Source: Amanita rubescens (taxonomy: Eukaryota > Basidiomycota > Agaricomycetes > Agaricales > Amanitaceae). From it: 64,000 nucleotides of DNA. The DNA lies in NCBI GenBank assembly GCA_015039365.1, contig WION01000265.1, positions 1 to 64,000 on the forward strand. The letters are read 5' to 3'. The notes beneath the pieces were generated by a model. It was not told where the DNA came from. It did no database searches and saw nothing but the letters and a program-made list of their open reading frames with translations. Each line of letters starts with the position of its first letter. The first letter of the stretch is position 1. The position numbers and the translations under genes were made by a program. This document shows positions 11,994 to 24,734 of this stretch, in pieces.

Positions 11994-13061
11994 TTGCGCC
12001 TAAGAGCAGCGGCAAAGCAAAATACAAAGGAAGGACGAGAAAATCTATGGGGAGAAATATGAATATGAGGTTGCGAGAACTGAGAGTGACTTACCTGAAG
12101 TAAGAAAAAAAGAGCGGGAAGGACAGAAAGGAAGCGAGTGGGGTCGTTGACTACTTAGTCCATGATTAAAGATATTTTACGGCAACCCCGACGTTCCTGG
12201 CAATTGATTTTCTCAGTTGCAGGTTCGGTACTAATAATTGCCGCCCCCTTCTTCCCAATCCATATTGTAACCTATAGCATAGCCAACTGCAACCGACTCC
12301 TCGCCACCCAAGTTGTCAAACAGCCGCATAAGTGAGCTAGTGAAGCATCTCACCATTTGACCGTTTTGCGAAGTTTGCGCAAGATCAGAATACCCGATAC
12401 CTTTTTTGGAATAGTCACTCGATCGGTTGCACTTGCTGACCCTGGAATGGAAACTTTCCCCAACGCTTGGCTCTGTTTAGTACGGTCAGCTTCCGAGTCG
12501 AGTGCACTGAACGAAATGCTACGAAATGCCTTGTCAACGTTTACCACACATTTCTCATTGTCTGAAGCTAATGCGGCTCTACGAGACTTAGTCCCGTTGC
12601 TATGGATCCCACACAATCATGACATAAAAAGGTATATTATTATTATGATTCTATTCTGCTAGCGACAAGCCTATTTAAAATCAGACAATTACGATTTCAG
12701 TGTCTTAATGTGCACTGTCATTGCGCAAACGCTGGCAGGTCTATCGTCGAACTACTGTCCTCGGGTTCTGGATCCTCCCCAAGCAAACGCCTTTCTCAGA
12801 CTGATCTGGTTTAATATTCGATGTATCAGTGACTCCTGTTGCCACCTACTTCACAATAATAATCGACACGCGATCGTAACCAAGTCTTAGAGGTGGCTAT
12901 TATCAGCAAATCTTATCGCGAATAAATATTACGCACAGCCTTGACCACCGAGGGTCCAGTACATAGGGAAAAGATTGTGCGCTTTGAACAATAATCGGAC
13001 TTTTGTCGAAACAAACGATATGACCAGTTTCCGTTTTTGTTCAGTCTACCAGTGAGTATTT
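11994..13061. other. Intergenic between two diverging F-box genes
   Basis: The flanking genes are transcribed away from each other, so promoters of both must lie here. Frames at 12350-12662 on the two strands mirror each other and carry no domain. No RNA gene was seen. Confidence 0.4.
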
Positions 13062-14798
13062 ATGACTTGCGCCGCTGTGCTTTATCCCAAGTTATTCTAT
13101 CCCACAATGTGCCACGACGACTCCGATGCTTTCGTCTCTCTATACGAGTACCCTTACGCAGGATTGTTCCGCAACTACATCCAAGTTTATACACCGCCTC
13201 TCCAGCCCGTCGCCGATCCCCAGATACCAGAACCGGGTCGCGCCGCTGATGATCCCGTCGTCAATCACCCTCCCAAGACTTCGCTCTTTAAGAAGTTATC
13301 TTTGGAGTTAAACAGGGACATATTTATGCTGGCATGCGAAGAAGGCGTATTGGCACCTTCCAATCCACAAGACCAGCTTCGTTTAACCTTACAGCTCGTG
13401 TGCAAAGACTGGCAACGGATTGTAACCGGCTTCCCAGCGTTATGGAATGATCTTGATTTGAGGATTATGCCGAGGCGGGGGCAGCGCAGTAACGACGTTG
13501 GGAAGGTCTCGCTCGCCGAGACAGAGGCGTCGCTTGATTGTACACGGTCATGGCTCAGTCGCGCCGGAAACTCTCTCATATCACTCCGTCTCTTGATGTT
13601 CCCTTGTGTCGAGTCCGAAGCAGCTCAACACCGCGAGCGAATCATCTCCTTCCTCTTCGCTTATCAATTCAAGGCTCTGGCTATCCGCGCTCCTATCCTC
13701 TCAATGCTGGACTTTGACCGATCGCTCGACGCCTCGTTGGAACATGTCGAAACGCTCTCCCTGAGTGCGCCGAATCGGGACTATCCAGAAACCCACTTGT
13801 TTTCCTACCGACCCCCGTTCCCCTCGCTCAAGTCCTTATCGCTCACAATGGACGATCGTCACATGTACGCAAACCTCCTCTCCGCTTTCCCATGGTACCA
13901 GTTGGAGAAAGTCACCCTCGGTACAATTAAGCAGCCGTGGCTTGCGGCAGAAGTCCTACGCAGATGCAAATCGCTTGTCGACTGTACGATCCACATTCAG
14001 GAGTACGATGAAGCCACGCTTCTCAGCGACATTTATCTTCCTCGTTTGCGACACATGTCTATCGTGAGCAACATCGTGGGCCTCGCCGATGACAGCATCC
14101 TCACAGCCACAATCGCTCCGAACCTCGAATCACTCAGCATATCAAGTTTATTTGGCATGTCCCCATTAACCTATGCAGCATTAGGAATCATGGCCGTAGG
14201 ATGTAACATCCACGCTAACCTCCAGAAGCTCGTCCTCAGGAGTTTTGACGGCGTTATGGATCTCGGTCAGATACTAATGCTCTTTCCTGCTCTACGCGCC
14301 GTCGAATTGTTCAACGCTACCATTGACGTGTACACGGCATGTAGTTTATCGCACGGCACACTTGGACCTCATTTGCGGGAGCTACGTCTCTCTGGATACG
14401 ACTTTAGGCCGGATGCCTTGTTGGACATGATCGAAGATAGACAGAACAACGCAAAGATGTATTCTTGGATCGCACCTTTTACTTCTGTATTGCTATGTTT
14501 CCCTTCGACTCAATTCGCCGACATCCCTCTTGAGCATTTTGAACGCGCAGCTGTTCTCCAGACCGAACACAAGTTCGAATTGGCGTTTGGAGCATTTCAG
14601 TGTATCCCTGATTATGATGGAGACGCGGAGGAACAAGACTGGGGCTTGACAGATGAGTCTAGGGGAGGTTCGGAAGACAAACCTAGACGAGACGGCGCTG
14701 GACAAGACTTGGAGGATGAGGCTGGACGAGATTCGGACGATGCGTCCGCCGGTGAACATTCGGTTGCCGATGAGTCAAGCAGCGAACGATCTGAATGA
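13062..14798 (+). CDS. F-box-like protein
   Basis: A single open frame of 578 residues. An F-box-like motif lies around residues 75-130 (LFKKLSLELNRDIFMLACEE, then LVCKDWQRIVTGFPALWNDL), the form common in Agaricomycete F-box families. It is followed by about 350 residues of irregular leucine-rich repeats (for example LPRLRHMSIVS, LRELRLSGYDF). The C-terminal 50 residues are strongly acidic with repeated DEAGRD-like units. A second Met at codon 16 (MCHDDSD) is an alternative start. The family normally links targets to SCF ubiquitin ligase; the substrate cannot be told. It lies opposite in orientation to the F-box gene at 8.7-12 kb, but the two are not close copies. Confidence 0.75.
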   Translation: MTCAAVLYPKLFYPTMCHDDSDAFVSLYEYPYAGLFRNYIQVYTPPLQPVADPQIPEPGRAADDPVVNHPPKTSLFKKLSLELNRDIFMLACEEGVLAPSNPQDQLRLTLQLVCKDWQRIVTGFPALWNDLDLRIMPRRGQRSNDVGKVSLAETEASLDCTRSWLSRAGNSLISLRLLMFPCVESEAAQHRERIISFLFAYQFKALAIRAPILSMLDFDRSLDASLEHVETLSLSAPNRDYPETHLFSYRPPFPSLKSLSLTMDDRHMYANLLSAFPWYQLEKVTLGTIKQPWLAAEVLRRCKSLVDCTIHIQEYDEATLLSDIYLPRLRHMSIVSNIVGLADDSILTATIAPNLESLSISSLFGMSPLTYAALGIMAVGCNIHANLQKLVLRSFDGVMDLGQILMLFPALRAVELFNATIDVYTACSLSHGTLGPHLRELRLSGYDFRPDALLDMIEDRQNNAKMYSWIAPFTSVLLCFPSTQFADIPLEHFERAAVLQTEHKFELAFGAFQCIPDYDGDAEEQDWGLTDESRGGSEDKPRRDGAGQDLEDEAGRDSDDASAGEHSVADESSSERSE

Positions 14799-15284
14799 AT
14801 GCGACTGGAGCCTCCAGTTTAGAATAGCTTGAAGGACTTTCTCGGTAGATTATGATCTTATATGGTGCTTATGTCTATGCAACGGATAATATTAATATGG
14901 GGGCACACACTCTTTTGCCATCTCTTTGGCACTGCCTGGGTGATTCAGTGTGAGGTGCAACCAGTCAGTGATCCGTGTCCTGAATGACGAGTTTTGCCCT
15001 GGTAACCGGTAACCCAGGGTAACCCCCATTGGGGTCAGATGATTGAAACATTGATGCGTTGATGGTTTAGGAGGGTTTAGGTTTGATAACCATATTCACT
15101 GTAAAGCAGTGTAAAGCCGCGATCTCTTGTGATACTTACGGGTTAACCGTGACGGCCGCAACACACAATGCTCAAGCTCTAGGTCCTGATGCTATCGCTG
15201 TGGGAATATGTTTTCCCTAACATATGCGATGAGAGGGCACCGGAATCATGGATTACATCATTTCCTGTTGTATGTCGAACCACC
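14799..15284. other. Intergenic spacer
   Basis: This holds the 3' flank of the F-box gene and the presumed promoter of the acyltransferase. A short GGTAACC-rich stretch near 15000-15025 is repetitive. Nothing else was seen. Confidence 0.4.
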
Positions 15285-17066
15285 ATGTCCACTCAGCAAC
15301 TTGGTCAACCGTTGGCGAGCGGAATCGGTCCTTGGGTTCTTCAGCGCAATTCAGCCAAGGAGGGACGCACGTATTTACGTCCTCTTGGGACCGTGGAGCG
15401 TTGTTACTACTTGGATAGCCAACGGCTGCATGGGGCAACAGATACTCTCCATCGTATAATAGTAGAAGTTCATGACCAGTGCCGACAACCTGAAGAGGTG
15501 TTCTCTCCGGTTAACGTGCGAAGGGCATGGATTATGATGAAGCGCAGGTTCCCACTTCTCGGGGCACATGTACAGCAAGAAGACGGGGACGGGCGGAATG
15601 TTTGCTTCGTCGTCAACGATGCTGATTTAGAACGGTTAAGCCCGGGGGAAGTCGAATTTGGTCATACTCGTTCCGGGAAGGACGTGGAGGAGTTCATGGA
15701 TACGCTCTTAAACGGAGAACGTCCCCTTTCAAACCAACTACTCATCCGCCTATTCATCTTCGCTGAATCGGAGCATCGGTATCACATAATCATCTACTCT
15801 GCGCATTGCGTTTCAGATGGAGTAGCGATATACTCCTTGACCCGCAACTTGCTAGAGGAGATTGCTTCACCTAGTAATGGAAAACTTTGGAAGCTCGAAC
15901 AGCGCCTCGCCTTAGCCATCCCACAGGATGGCTTGATGTCTACTGCGAGATTCACGCTTCCCAAGCAAAGATGGCGGTTAGCCATCGCTAAGGTTATCTG
16001 TTCGCTGAGGTCTCAAAAATCAGTTGTCAGTCTCGCTCGTCATTAATATTTCAATCCAATTTATTGACTTACAATCAGGGCGGCCATACTCTTCCCCGAA
16101 CATATACCAGACTTACTAAATGCACTCCCGCGACTTCAGCTGAGATTCGCAGGACCCTTACACTCGACGAGTCCTTAATCATAATCGAAAATAGTAGGAG
16201 CATGGGGCTCTCATTTGGCAATGTGTTTCCCGTCATTGCACAGGTCGCAATCGCTCGACTGCTCTGTCGGCGATATCTGCGAGGAGAAATAAGTGCTGAA
16301 GAATGGGAATTTAGAAAAAGAGAACCAATGACAACGGTTGGGCCATTGAGCTCGAGGCCGTTCCTTGACAAACAGTGGTATAAGCAGGGTGGTGCTATTA
16401 ATTTCTGCTTGGCCGTAGGTGCATTTTCCTGCACATTACCATTCATGCCGCTCGGGACAGCATCTCGTCTGGCGCCTGGCGAAGAAGTTCCTGGCTACAA
16501 AGACTTCCTATCTCTTGGTCGTTTTGTGCTTCGATCGAAAATGGTTCAAAAGCAAATGGAGAAACAAAGTCGACATCCACTATTCTTGGATATAGGGTCA
16601 GCAGTAATATCTCGAAGGACAGACAGCTTCCCAAAGATTGAATCAAGGAGGCCCAAAGCGCTTTTCCCTGATGACCGCGATGCTGTCCCAATATCAGTGA
16701 TGGACGAAAGTAGGAATGGTTCTGTACTGACACATGGAGGAGCAAGTTTAGGCGCGGTGAGTCGTCTGACCATCAGCACTCCACCCAAAACTAACGGCGA
16801 TTCTTGCGCTTTAGATTGATACCATAACACCATTGGTGTATAATAGCAAAAATGGAAAGATCCAAGTGATCGATCTTTGGTCGATATTGCGCTGCAGACC
16901 GGATCAATTATACCTGGGGTCTGTTACTTTCAATAAGAAGTTGGATATAGGTTTGGTATGGGATAAGAATGTGTATGACGAGGTGACTATTGGCGAATGG
17001 CTGGACGAGATGGTAGAAGCAGTGAGACACTATTTAATGGCACGCGGAGTCCGCTCGAGGCTGTGA
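15285..17066 (+). CDS. Condensation/alcohol acyltransferase-fold protein
   Basis: Exons 15285-16022, 16079-16756 and 16815-17066 join in phase 0 to give about 555 residues. Introns are 56 and 58 nt. An upstream in-frame ATG at 15189 is possible, but MSTQQLGQP at 15285 looks like the natural start. The protein fits the chloramphenicol-acetyltransferase/condensation superfamily: YSAHCVSDGVAIYSL (around residues 165-180) matches the HHxxxDG active-site motif with Cys in the second position, keeping the essential His and the DG. The C-terminal part (YLGSVTFNKKLDIGLVWD) resembles the DFGWG region in place but not in sequence. Such proteins acylate alcohols or amines. It adjoins a FAD monooxygenase and an efflux transporter, suggesting a tailoring step of a small metabolite. 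Intact by eye. Confidence 0.75.
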
Positions 17067-17976
17067 CAGACTGACAGTTGAATGCGATGATCATGGTATG
17101 ACCATAGCACTGTGTGGCAAACCATCCAGTTCACCGAGATAACTACCAAGTTATCTTATATCTTATCAGTTGACATTGATGATAAGTTGTTTCTACTAGA
17201 ATGTAACGAAGCTTGGCCTTTTCGGGAATCGGGACTGGACGCGTAGAGATGGAGTAGTTAGTACGGGATGCGCGCACTGCCGTTGTCTGTCGTACCTGTG
17301 GTCTATCGCTTAACAAAGGCGGCGGAGGACCCCAACTTATGCGGCTATCTCCAAGTGCGACCCATGTCTCTGCTTAGTAATCCGTTCATCGTACTCACGT
17401 ACATTTTCTTCTCAGGTTTACGGGCATTTCCATGTGCAGGGACATGAAGCCTGCGTGTCCGTACCATTGATCGGTTCGATGGGGCTTAATCGCTTGTTCT
17501 GATCGAAGCCGATGTTGCGCGTGACGCGTCTGTTTGTACTGCAGGTCGACTCCTTGTAACGTCCTGTAAGTATTATGTTCGTCGTGCTACCGTCAACGTT
17601 CTAATTCCCAGCGTCGGCTTGTATCACCGTACAACTCCAACAGCGATCAATTCCCCGTCCTGCTCGGTCACACTAGTATTGTTGATGTGTCTGCCTAGTA
17701 CCTACATGGATCAGGATAGTGTTCACCAAACCACTCTTCATTACTGTGCCTCTGTTACATTCTCGTTTTAATGAACAAGATTCATCACAACCCAGCAGCG
17801 TGCCCGAATGATCAACGTCGTACATTCCATTCTCCCAGACAGGGGCGGATAACGTTGGCAGAGATAATTTGGGCCACCTATTAGTAAGGCTATCATGGGA
17901 GTCCGACACTGGCATTTATAAAAGGCCTCTGAGGAGCGGGTACTTGCGTTATCGATCACCTTGAGCCTTTCCAGTG
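17067..17976. other. Intergenic spacer
   Basis: No open frame with recognisable content. The minus-strand frame 17673-17915 shows no domain and partly faces the monooxygenase promoter. Confidence 0.4.
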
Positions 17977-19736
17977 ATGACTCAGAAACTGAAAGTTGCA
18001 ATAATGTGTGTATAGTAACGAACATTTCATTCGTTGGTTTTGATGCCAAATGCAGAGGCGCAGGAATAGGCGGGTTGATGCTAGCTTCCTGCCTCGCGAA
18101 TATAGACAAGCGAAAGAAGATTGAGGTGGATATATATGAAGCAGCGGAAGAACTGGCAGATATTGGCGCTGGAATCACTCTTCTGCCGAGAGTAACTGAG
18201 ATGCTGACGAGGATCGGCCTCGAGGCAGACATCCTCAAACTCTACGAGGGAGCAAATGTTGATCGTTCGTTCTCGTTGGCTAATGTCTGAGTATAGTGGC
18301 TCACACCGAACTAGCGCCCACCTACGAATTCAGGAAAAGTGACCAGACGAAAGGACATACGATCCATGAGTTACAAACCAAAGGTTCGCTAATCCAGATT
18401 GTTCTCGTTGGTTCTAAGTCGTTTTTCAGCGGGGGCCTTCAGAATCCACCGAGCTGATCTCCAAAAGATTCTACTGAAGCAGGCATTAACACACGCTCGC
18501 CTACACCTATCCAGCAAACTCGTATCGTATACCGAGCATCTGGACAGTGTCCAGCTGGAATTTCTGGATGGCTCGAAACAAACGTGCGACCTACTTGTAG
18601 GTGCAGACGGTATCAGATCGACCGTTAGGAAATTTTTCCTCGAAAGTAGACCTAGAGATTATCGAGAATCGATCGAGCCTATTTGGACTGGCACCTACGC
18701 ATACAGAGGCATCGTTCCACGGGACGTGCTCTTGAAGGGGTCACCGGGCCATCGGGCCGCCCGAATCCTCATGATGGTGAGCATCAGTTTGTTATTATGG
18801 GCGACAGGGAAAGGTTTGACCCAAAATGCCTCAGTATGTCGGAAAATTGAAGGTTTAATCTGACTGGATGTTTGGAAACCGATAACTATTTCTTACGTCC
18901 GTTTTAGCATCTTGTAAGTTATCCCCTGTCCAACGGGGAGTTCATCAACATCGTTGGTATCGTGCACGACGAGACTCGAGAAGAAACACGCCACGAAGGA
19001 GCACTTAAACAAGACGTATCAAATGCGGAAATGTTGTCTTTATATGAGGGATACGAACCAGAAGTGCAGTCGCTACTAAAGGTATGACAATGCCGATGAC
19101 AACTGAAGAACTAACGATTCAACCTACTTGACCAAGTGCACTCCTAGTTTCTCGAAGTGGGCGATACACCATCTGAAGCCACTTAAAACGTATGCTGAGC
19201 GAAGAGTGTTACTCCTCGGCGATGCTGTACGCTTTTTCTGGCCTGTTAGTATTTCATCACTCGTTATCCATTTCCACAGGCGCACGCCACGGGTCCACAC
19301 CAAGGAAATGGTGCAGGGCAGGCCATAGAGGTAGCGTATATCTTCCATTATCTCCCAGCAACGCGGATTGATGATGATGCAGGACGCATACATCCTCTCT
19401 GTTATGCTTTCAGACGTGACTGGAACCACGAATCTTAAGTCTCAAATCCCTTTAATTACGCACATATACGATGCGATTCGCCGACCTATAGGAAACGCAT
19501 CAATAGCTGCGACAAAGCTGTGCGGCAAACTAGCAGGGCTCACCGACGATGAGAAAGAGCTCCCGCTTGTGAAGGCGCACGATGAGATGGTCCCGCACGA
19601 AGTATTAGTGGCATATATTAAGAAACTAGAGAATTGTTGGCGGCGGCCCTGGGACGCTTCCCCTGGGGTAGAAGAGCAGTGTCAATATGCGCGAAAGTTG
19701 TTACGAAGTTCTGGGAAGCTAGAGTCAAAAGTTTGA
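17977..19736 (+). CDS. Class A FAD-dependent monooxygenase (salicylate hydroxylase-like)
   Basis: Eight exons: 17977-18005, 18056-18264, 18315-18383, 18430-18776, 18908-19081, 19137-19226, 19280-19330 and 19383-19736. All junctions keep frame, giving about 440 residues, usual for the family. The spliced N-terminus reads KVAIIGAGIGG, the Rossmann GxGxxG for FAD. LLVGADGIRSTVR is the DG motif that contacts FAD and NAD(P)H. LLGDAAHATGPHQGNGAGQ is the GD motif that closes the FAD site. These enzymes hydroxylate aromatic rings using NAD(P)H and oxygen. The unspliced frames look broken, but every apparent stop falls in an intron of 46-56 nt except one of 131 nt (18777-18907). The substrate is unknown; its neighbours suggest a small biosynthetic or detoxification set. 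Confidence 0.85.
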
Positions 19737-20529
19737 GAATCTTTTAGAACTATTCAAACTTGAAACCAGTTACCCCGCTCCGTGCTGGATGATTGATTTC
19801 ACGGGTCGCACGCATCGCGCATCCCTGTTTGCTTCCACGTTTTATATGCCATAGCCACAGCACGCTTCAAAGTTAGCGCTAACAGGCTAGCTGGGTGTCA
19901 TTCACGATACTCTGGCTCACCCTAACCGGCCCACAAGGCATGTTCTCAGAGCCGCGCGCCACAGCTATGTAACGCGCATCCTCCAGGAAAGTCGTTGACG
20001 TGTCTGAGATCGGACTCGCGTTCACCAATCCACGGATCGCCATGGGTTATATATAGTTTCCAAACGAATCGATCAGATAATGCCACTGTTATCTTAAAAA
20101 ATGGAAAAACCCATACCAATGGTATCAAGCAGCTTTGCATTTCCGTACCAAAGAAATTCAGCCGGCGAAGTATCCCATTCTGTTCCATATATAGCGACTC
20201 TCATCCCTCTCAGAACCTTGAATGCGCCGATGGCTGGGCCTAGAGTAAAAAGGGCAAGCGTCGTTGGAATGGACATCATTGTTGAAGCCATCTCGTGACA
20301 ATAGCAAAGAAATTAGGCCAGACGTTGAGCAAACGGTGACAAACCTCACGATCTTACATATCCTCGAGCACCGGGAAGGTATTGGACAGGGCGAAATGTT
20401 ATCCAGGATCGACAACGCAAAGCCTACAAATGAGGGTGTCAATGTCTAGAAATATAGCCGAGGTGCACATGCCACAGTCATGCCACGCTGAGCCATTTTT
20501 TTCGTAAGTAAGCACTGATCATCCAGTGT
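19737..20529. other. No confident gene
   Basis: Frames on both strands between 19946 and 20449 overlap one another and have no motif. They may be decayed sequence downstream of the truncated transporter copy, but I cannot show homology. Confidence 0.35.
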
Positions 20530-21060
20530 TATTTACGGATTCGAAATTGGTAGGAAACCGACCACTGCACTCAGCCGATTTTTAGGAAGATGCTCGTTAG
20601 CTTTCCACGAAGCTCTTTGCTGGTTCCTAGTAACATTAGTGGTGTTTTCCTCTGAGGACATGGCGAAAAAATTATGAACGCAGAAGATCCAGGAAGCGAA
20701 AACCTCTTATAAGAGAATTATAAGAGAAGAGCTGACTCGACTGTTAAGCCGTAGGGACCTCGCTGTCGCACTAAGTGAGTATAGTTACGAACCAGTAGAC
20801 TCGTCGTAATTTTGGACTAGATCTCGCGCTAGTCCACAACGAAACTCCAATGGTTTATACTTAACTTACGGGAATGGTCAAGGCCACATACCGAACCCTA
20901 CAAATAAACGATCGTACGAGCGGGATTGGTCTCCAGTGTACTTATGTGTCCAAAAAATTCCAAAGCGAGCATCAAGATCTCAATCTAATAATAGCCTCGC
21001 TGTTGACGTTGCGTACTTTTGGAGCGACACGCCACAGGCCGGTTGAAATGAATGCAATCA
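20530..21060 (-). pseudogene. Truncated duplicate of the transporter 5' end and promoter
   Basis: By eye this stretch aligns with 23730-24130, in the same orientation, with many substitutions and small indels. On the minus strand from 20661 it encodes MSSEENTTNVTRNQQRASWK followed by a few more residues. The corresponding start of the intact transporter is MSSDQNTTQETIATKREPGA. Homology stops after the first exon, and none of the membrane-spanning part follows. Homology upstream of the start codon extends into the promoter (shared GCCGTAGGGAC string at about 20750 and 23935). It is a remnant of a second transporter gene or of an incomplete tandem duplication. Confidence 0.7.
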
Positions 21061-21196
21061 TAATGTATAGTATGGCACAAGTCTGCTCAGACTTGCTTAT
21101 TTGTTAGGGACGAACATTGCGATAACCAATGCAACAACGGACATGTTTGCTTTATGCGTGCAGTAGCAAGTTAATAATATAGAGATATATTTCTTG

Positions 21197-23852
21197 TCAA
21201 AAAGATGAATCGTCTCCCTGACGAACCGTCGGACGCTTAAGAGTGTATTTTCGGATAAACAGGACTTAGCGACCATTATCAGCATAAGAAATCAAAGTTC
21301 ACTCGTCAATCAACGTACCCAGGACAAAGCATACCCCTATGAAAGGTGTTATAACCAACCAAATCGTACTTATAGAGGCGGAGACAGCCTGTATCACCAG
21401 CATCCGTGTCTCAGTGTCCTTTCTGCGCGTTAAAATATGTCAAGAACAACTAGAATCACTTACAGAAATGAGCTTCAGTTTTGGTACAATTTGACCAAGT
21501 TTTGCCGCAGATGTATCCAAATCAAGGCCTGGAAATCGTGATATTTTCTTCCGCGCGACATTTGAGAAGATGGCTTGACCAAGTGAAATACCAATAGCTC
21601 CTCCAAGATACCTATATAGCATCAGTACTAGGTCAAAGGGGTTGTGGATGTCGGCACCTAACGAAGCCAAATGCGGCGGTACTGGTGGCCATGTCCTGAA
21701 GAGGCATAGCCGCAAGTAAGCCGATCAGCGGTATCTGCGTGGCAATGTCAGCAAGATAGCGCCAGGTAATGAAATTCCATGCACTTGGAATAAGTTACCG
21801 AGGCCGACAGCCGTAACCAATGGGAACAAAACATTTTCTGCCCTGGAGCACGCATAAGTTAATACGATGTCAACGACTTGATTATCAGACGTACGTGCTC
21901 GAGTGTGCATCTAACTTCGACATAAGGCCCATTCCTACAGTGAGGACTGCAAATCCAAGTTGCAAAGCGATGTGATATTGTCCGACGCAGGATACAATTA
22001 CCCCAGATAAGCCGGACGTGAGTGGTGTACCTAAGGAATATGGGAGGGTGCTGATGGACAGTCAAGTTCTCACGAACATAACGTTTAACGGATGCTTACT
22101 GCACTCCTGCCATTGTAGCAGAAGCCCCAAGAACTTGGAAATAGAACGGAAGATAATAGACACCTAAAGACCACCATCTCAAGACCAAAAATACGGTTTT
22201 AATTGGCCTTACCTGCGAAAAAAGCTATTGCATGGACAGTATTGGTGACGAGTATAATTACTGTTGTTCGCGTCTACCAAAGTTAGAAAATGAGCCTGAT
22301 CCAGTGTTCGATGGGGTTACCTTGAACAACCTCTGCGGGATGATAGGTGACCTATTGGTATAAAGCTCATTTACACAGCCCACAAGTAGAAAAACGCCGC
22401 CTGCGACAAGAAGACTTATGGTCTCCACGGATGACCCTATGCGGTGAATTAGGTAAGGCCTCACAATAACCACTAGGACTAACAACTCGTTTCACTGGCA
22501 TGGAATCCAAGGAGTAGACAGATTACACCGGCCACCAGCAAGAATAAACCAACATAGTCAAAGTCCGCCGTGTGTTGCCGCCAAGTACGACCTTCATGCG
22601 AATTGAGGTTCAAGAAGAAGAACAGGAGCAAAATGGAAAATCCGCCTGTGGGCCTACCCTCGGAGAGAATGTCAGTCGCAAGAATTTTTGCATATTCAAC
22701 AGGACGAACAGATTGACGAAAAAGCACCTATGATCATGTCATTAAAATTACGTTGGCGCAAGAAAAAGCCCTTACCATCTCCATGACAAATGGTCAGTGA
22801 AGGCCTGAGACGAGTCAGAAATTAGGGATAATAGCGACATATCGCTGTGCTCCTACCCCTCCAACCAAGGGCCCAAAAACGCTGAAGATAGAAGTGTGTA
22901 ACATGATTCAGGAAACACGCCGCATCATACCTAGCAGTTCCATATGTCATTGAAACGAAGCCGCCATACTTGCCTCGTCTGCACAACAGGTCAGGGTCAG
23001 GTACCTAATACCTATCACTATGCTTACTCTTCTAAAGATACGATATCACTGACAGTAATCCTGACCTAAACTGTGTCAATCTTTGTCCATATGCTTCTTA
23101 ACGTATACTGACCAATTGTGTAATGCCGCCGCCGCCTATACCTTGAATCGCACGAGCCACAATTAACCATGTCTAGATGTAAAGTCAGCAGACACAAATA
23201 AAAGCTGTCGCAGTGATCATACCATGGTCTGAGCCGTTCCACATAATGCCGAACCAATCTGCGAAAAGTGAAGGGGGCAGAAGAGCGCCTAATGCGAAAC
23301 GCACCAAAAAAATGACTATAGACGCATATAATAATGGCTTCCTTCCGATTATGTCGGACAGCTTGCCATGGAGGGGTGATAAACTAATCAAACCCTATTA
23401 TTGGTTCATTGCCCTGGAGCTGAGATAAGGCATACCTAGCGGCGCCAAGCAGGTAAGCGCTATGGAAATATGACACTAGTTTCAGCAAAAAATTCGAGCG
23501 AGGAGCTCGGTTACCTTCCAATCCAACTGTAGTTTTGCCCTCCTCCAAGTTGTGCGACGATAGTTGGCGAAGCTGAAGCAACAATCGTCTATTGTAGAGA
23601 GGATTTTAACGGCATTCTGTTTGTAGAGACAACTGAAGATTACCTGATCGAGAGCCGCCAAAAAGACAGAGAGCATGAGGCCAGCCATAACCTGTCGCAG
23701 GAATCGGTATTGATAACGAGATCGAAGACAGAAAAACTGACCACATTCAGCCGATTTTCAGGAAGGTGGTGGATTTCATTGGCCTTCCAGGAAGCTCCTG
23801 GCTCACGTTTGGTAGCGATAGTCTCTTGAGTGGTGTTTTGATCTGAGGACAT
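21197..23852 (-). CDS. DHA2-type major facilitator efflux transporter
   Basis: Many small minus-strand exons splice into a 14-helix drug:H+ antiporter. It starts MSSDQNTTQETIATK at 23852, then MAGLMLSVFLAALDQ in helix 1 (motif D1 region). TIVAQLGGGQNYSWIG and SAYLL follow, then LSPLHGKLSDIIGRKPLLY, the motif A loop between helices 2 and 3. Next is WLIVARAIQGIGGGGITQL, motif B with its Arg. The spliced end reads LFIRKYTLKRPTVRQGDDSS, typical of the family, with stop TGA at 21197-21199. A 46-nt intron (GTGCGT...TCGCAG) near 23260-23305 is needed to keep the frame through IGSALCGTAQTMT. It sits in the plasma or vacuolar membrane and exports toxic or secreted metabolites. Middle exon borders (21.7-23.1 kb) were not all resolved. 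Confidence 0.8.
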
Positions 23853-24130
23853 GGCAAAAATTGTCTGGAAGGGGGAGATTCGGGAACGAACAACTTATAA
23901 TGGCAATTGCGAAGAGCCGTCCCAACAGTCATGCCGTAGGGACATCGTCGCACTAAGCACAGTTGCGGACAAGTAGTCTCATAAGTATTTTTAAACTAAT
24001 ACTTACGAAAGTTAAGACTGTGGCCCATCCGTAAAAGAGACTAATAGTGTTGCTAGTCTTTTCCGGCATATCCGAGAGAGCATCAACATCCCAGTCTAAC
24101 GGTAGCCTCGCCTTTGAGAGCCGGAGCGAA
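23730..24130. repeat. Intact partner of the duplicated transporter 5' region
   Basis: This is the own 5' end and promoter of the transporter gene. It is recorded because a diverged direct copy lies at 20530-21060, on the other side of the transporter gene. The two copies therefore bracket the gene body. Confidence 0.65.
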
Positions 24131-24734
24131 TTAGTAGGAATTGGCAAGCAGTATATACACACGCTGCCTCCCAGTAGACCAGAAGAATCAATAGATTCGA
24201 CGTTGCCGTCGCCGAAGAATTATTGGACCGTTCCCGCCTCTAAATCGCGATGGCGGACGTCGTTGGTGTAGGGTCCCCAGCGGCTTGGCAAGTCAACGCC
24301 AAAACAGTGGTGACTGCTGATCGGTTCCGAGTCGAGCCCCGTAACCACCGGAGCTTACGATAGCCAACAAAAATAAATAATTCCTATGATGGAGAGCGCA
24401 GTTCTCTGAACGAAAATAAAAGAGCTAGGAAAGCCTTGAGTTTGACGGGGAGTGTGCGGGCTAGTCAGAAAAGTGTATAATTGCATCATCTTAGTACGCG
24501 TATAGTTAAGCTCAAATAGCACTAACTTCAAATTACGGCTCCTCGATCATTCTTCGTCAGCCGAAAAAGCTATCATACTATTTCACGAGGCTAAAGCCTC
24601 GGTTCATAAGTACCACGAGTATGCGGCTTGAAGTTCGGCCTAAAACATTGATGGTTGAGGTAGCATGCGGCCATTGGCAAACAGACCAATGAATAACGCA
24701 CCTATTTGTGTTCACCGATAAACGTACTCGGAAG
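24131..24734. other. Intergenic region
   Basis: Upstream region of the transporter. Frames at 23953-24162 (minus) and 24047-24271 (plus) show nothing recognisable. No gene supported. Confidence 0.35.

Noticed and set aside
15189..15284. Upstream ATG of the acyltransferase at 15189
   Set aside because: The added 32 residues look unlike the family N-terminus; the Met at 15285 fits better, though 15189 is not excluded.
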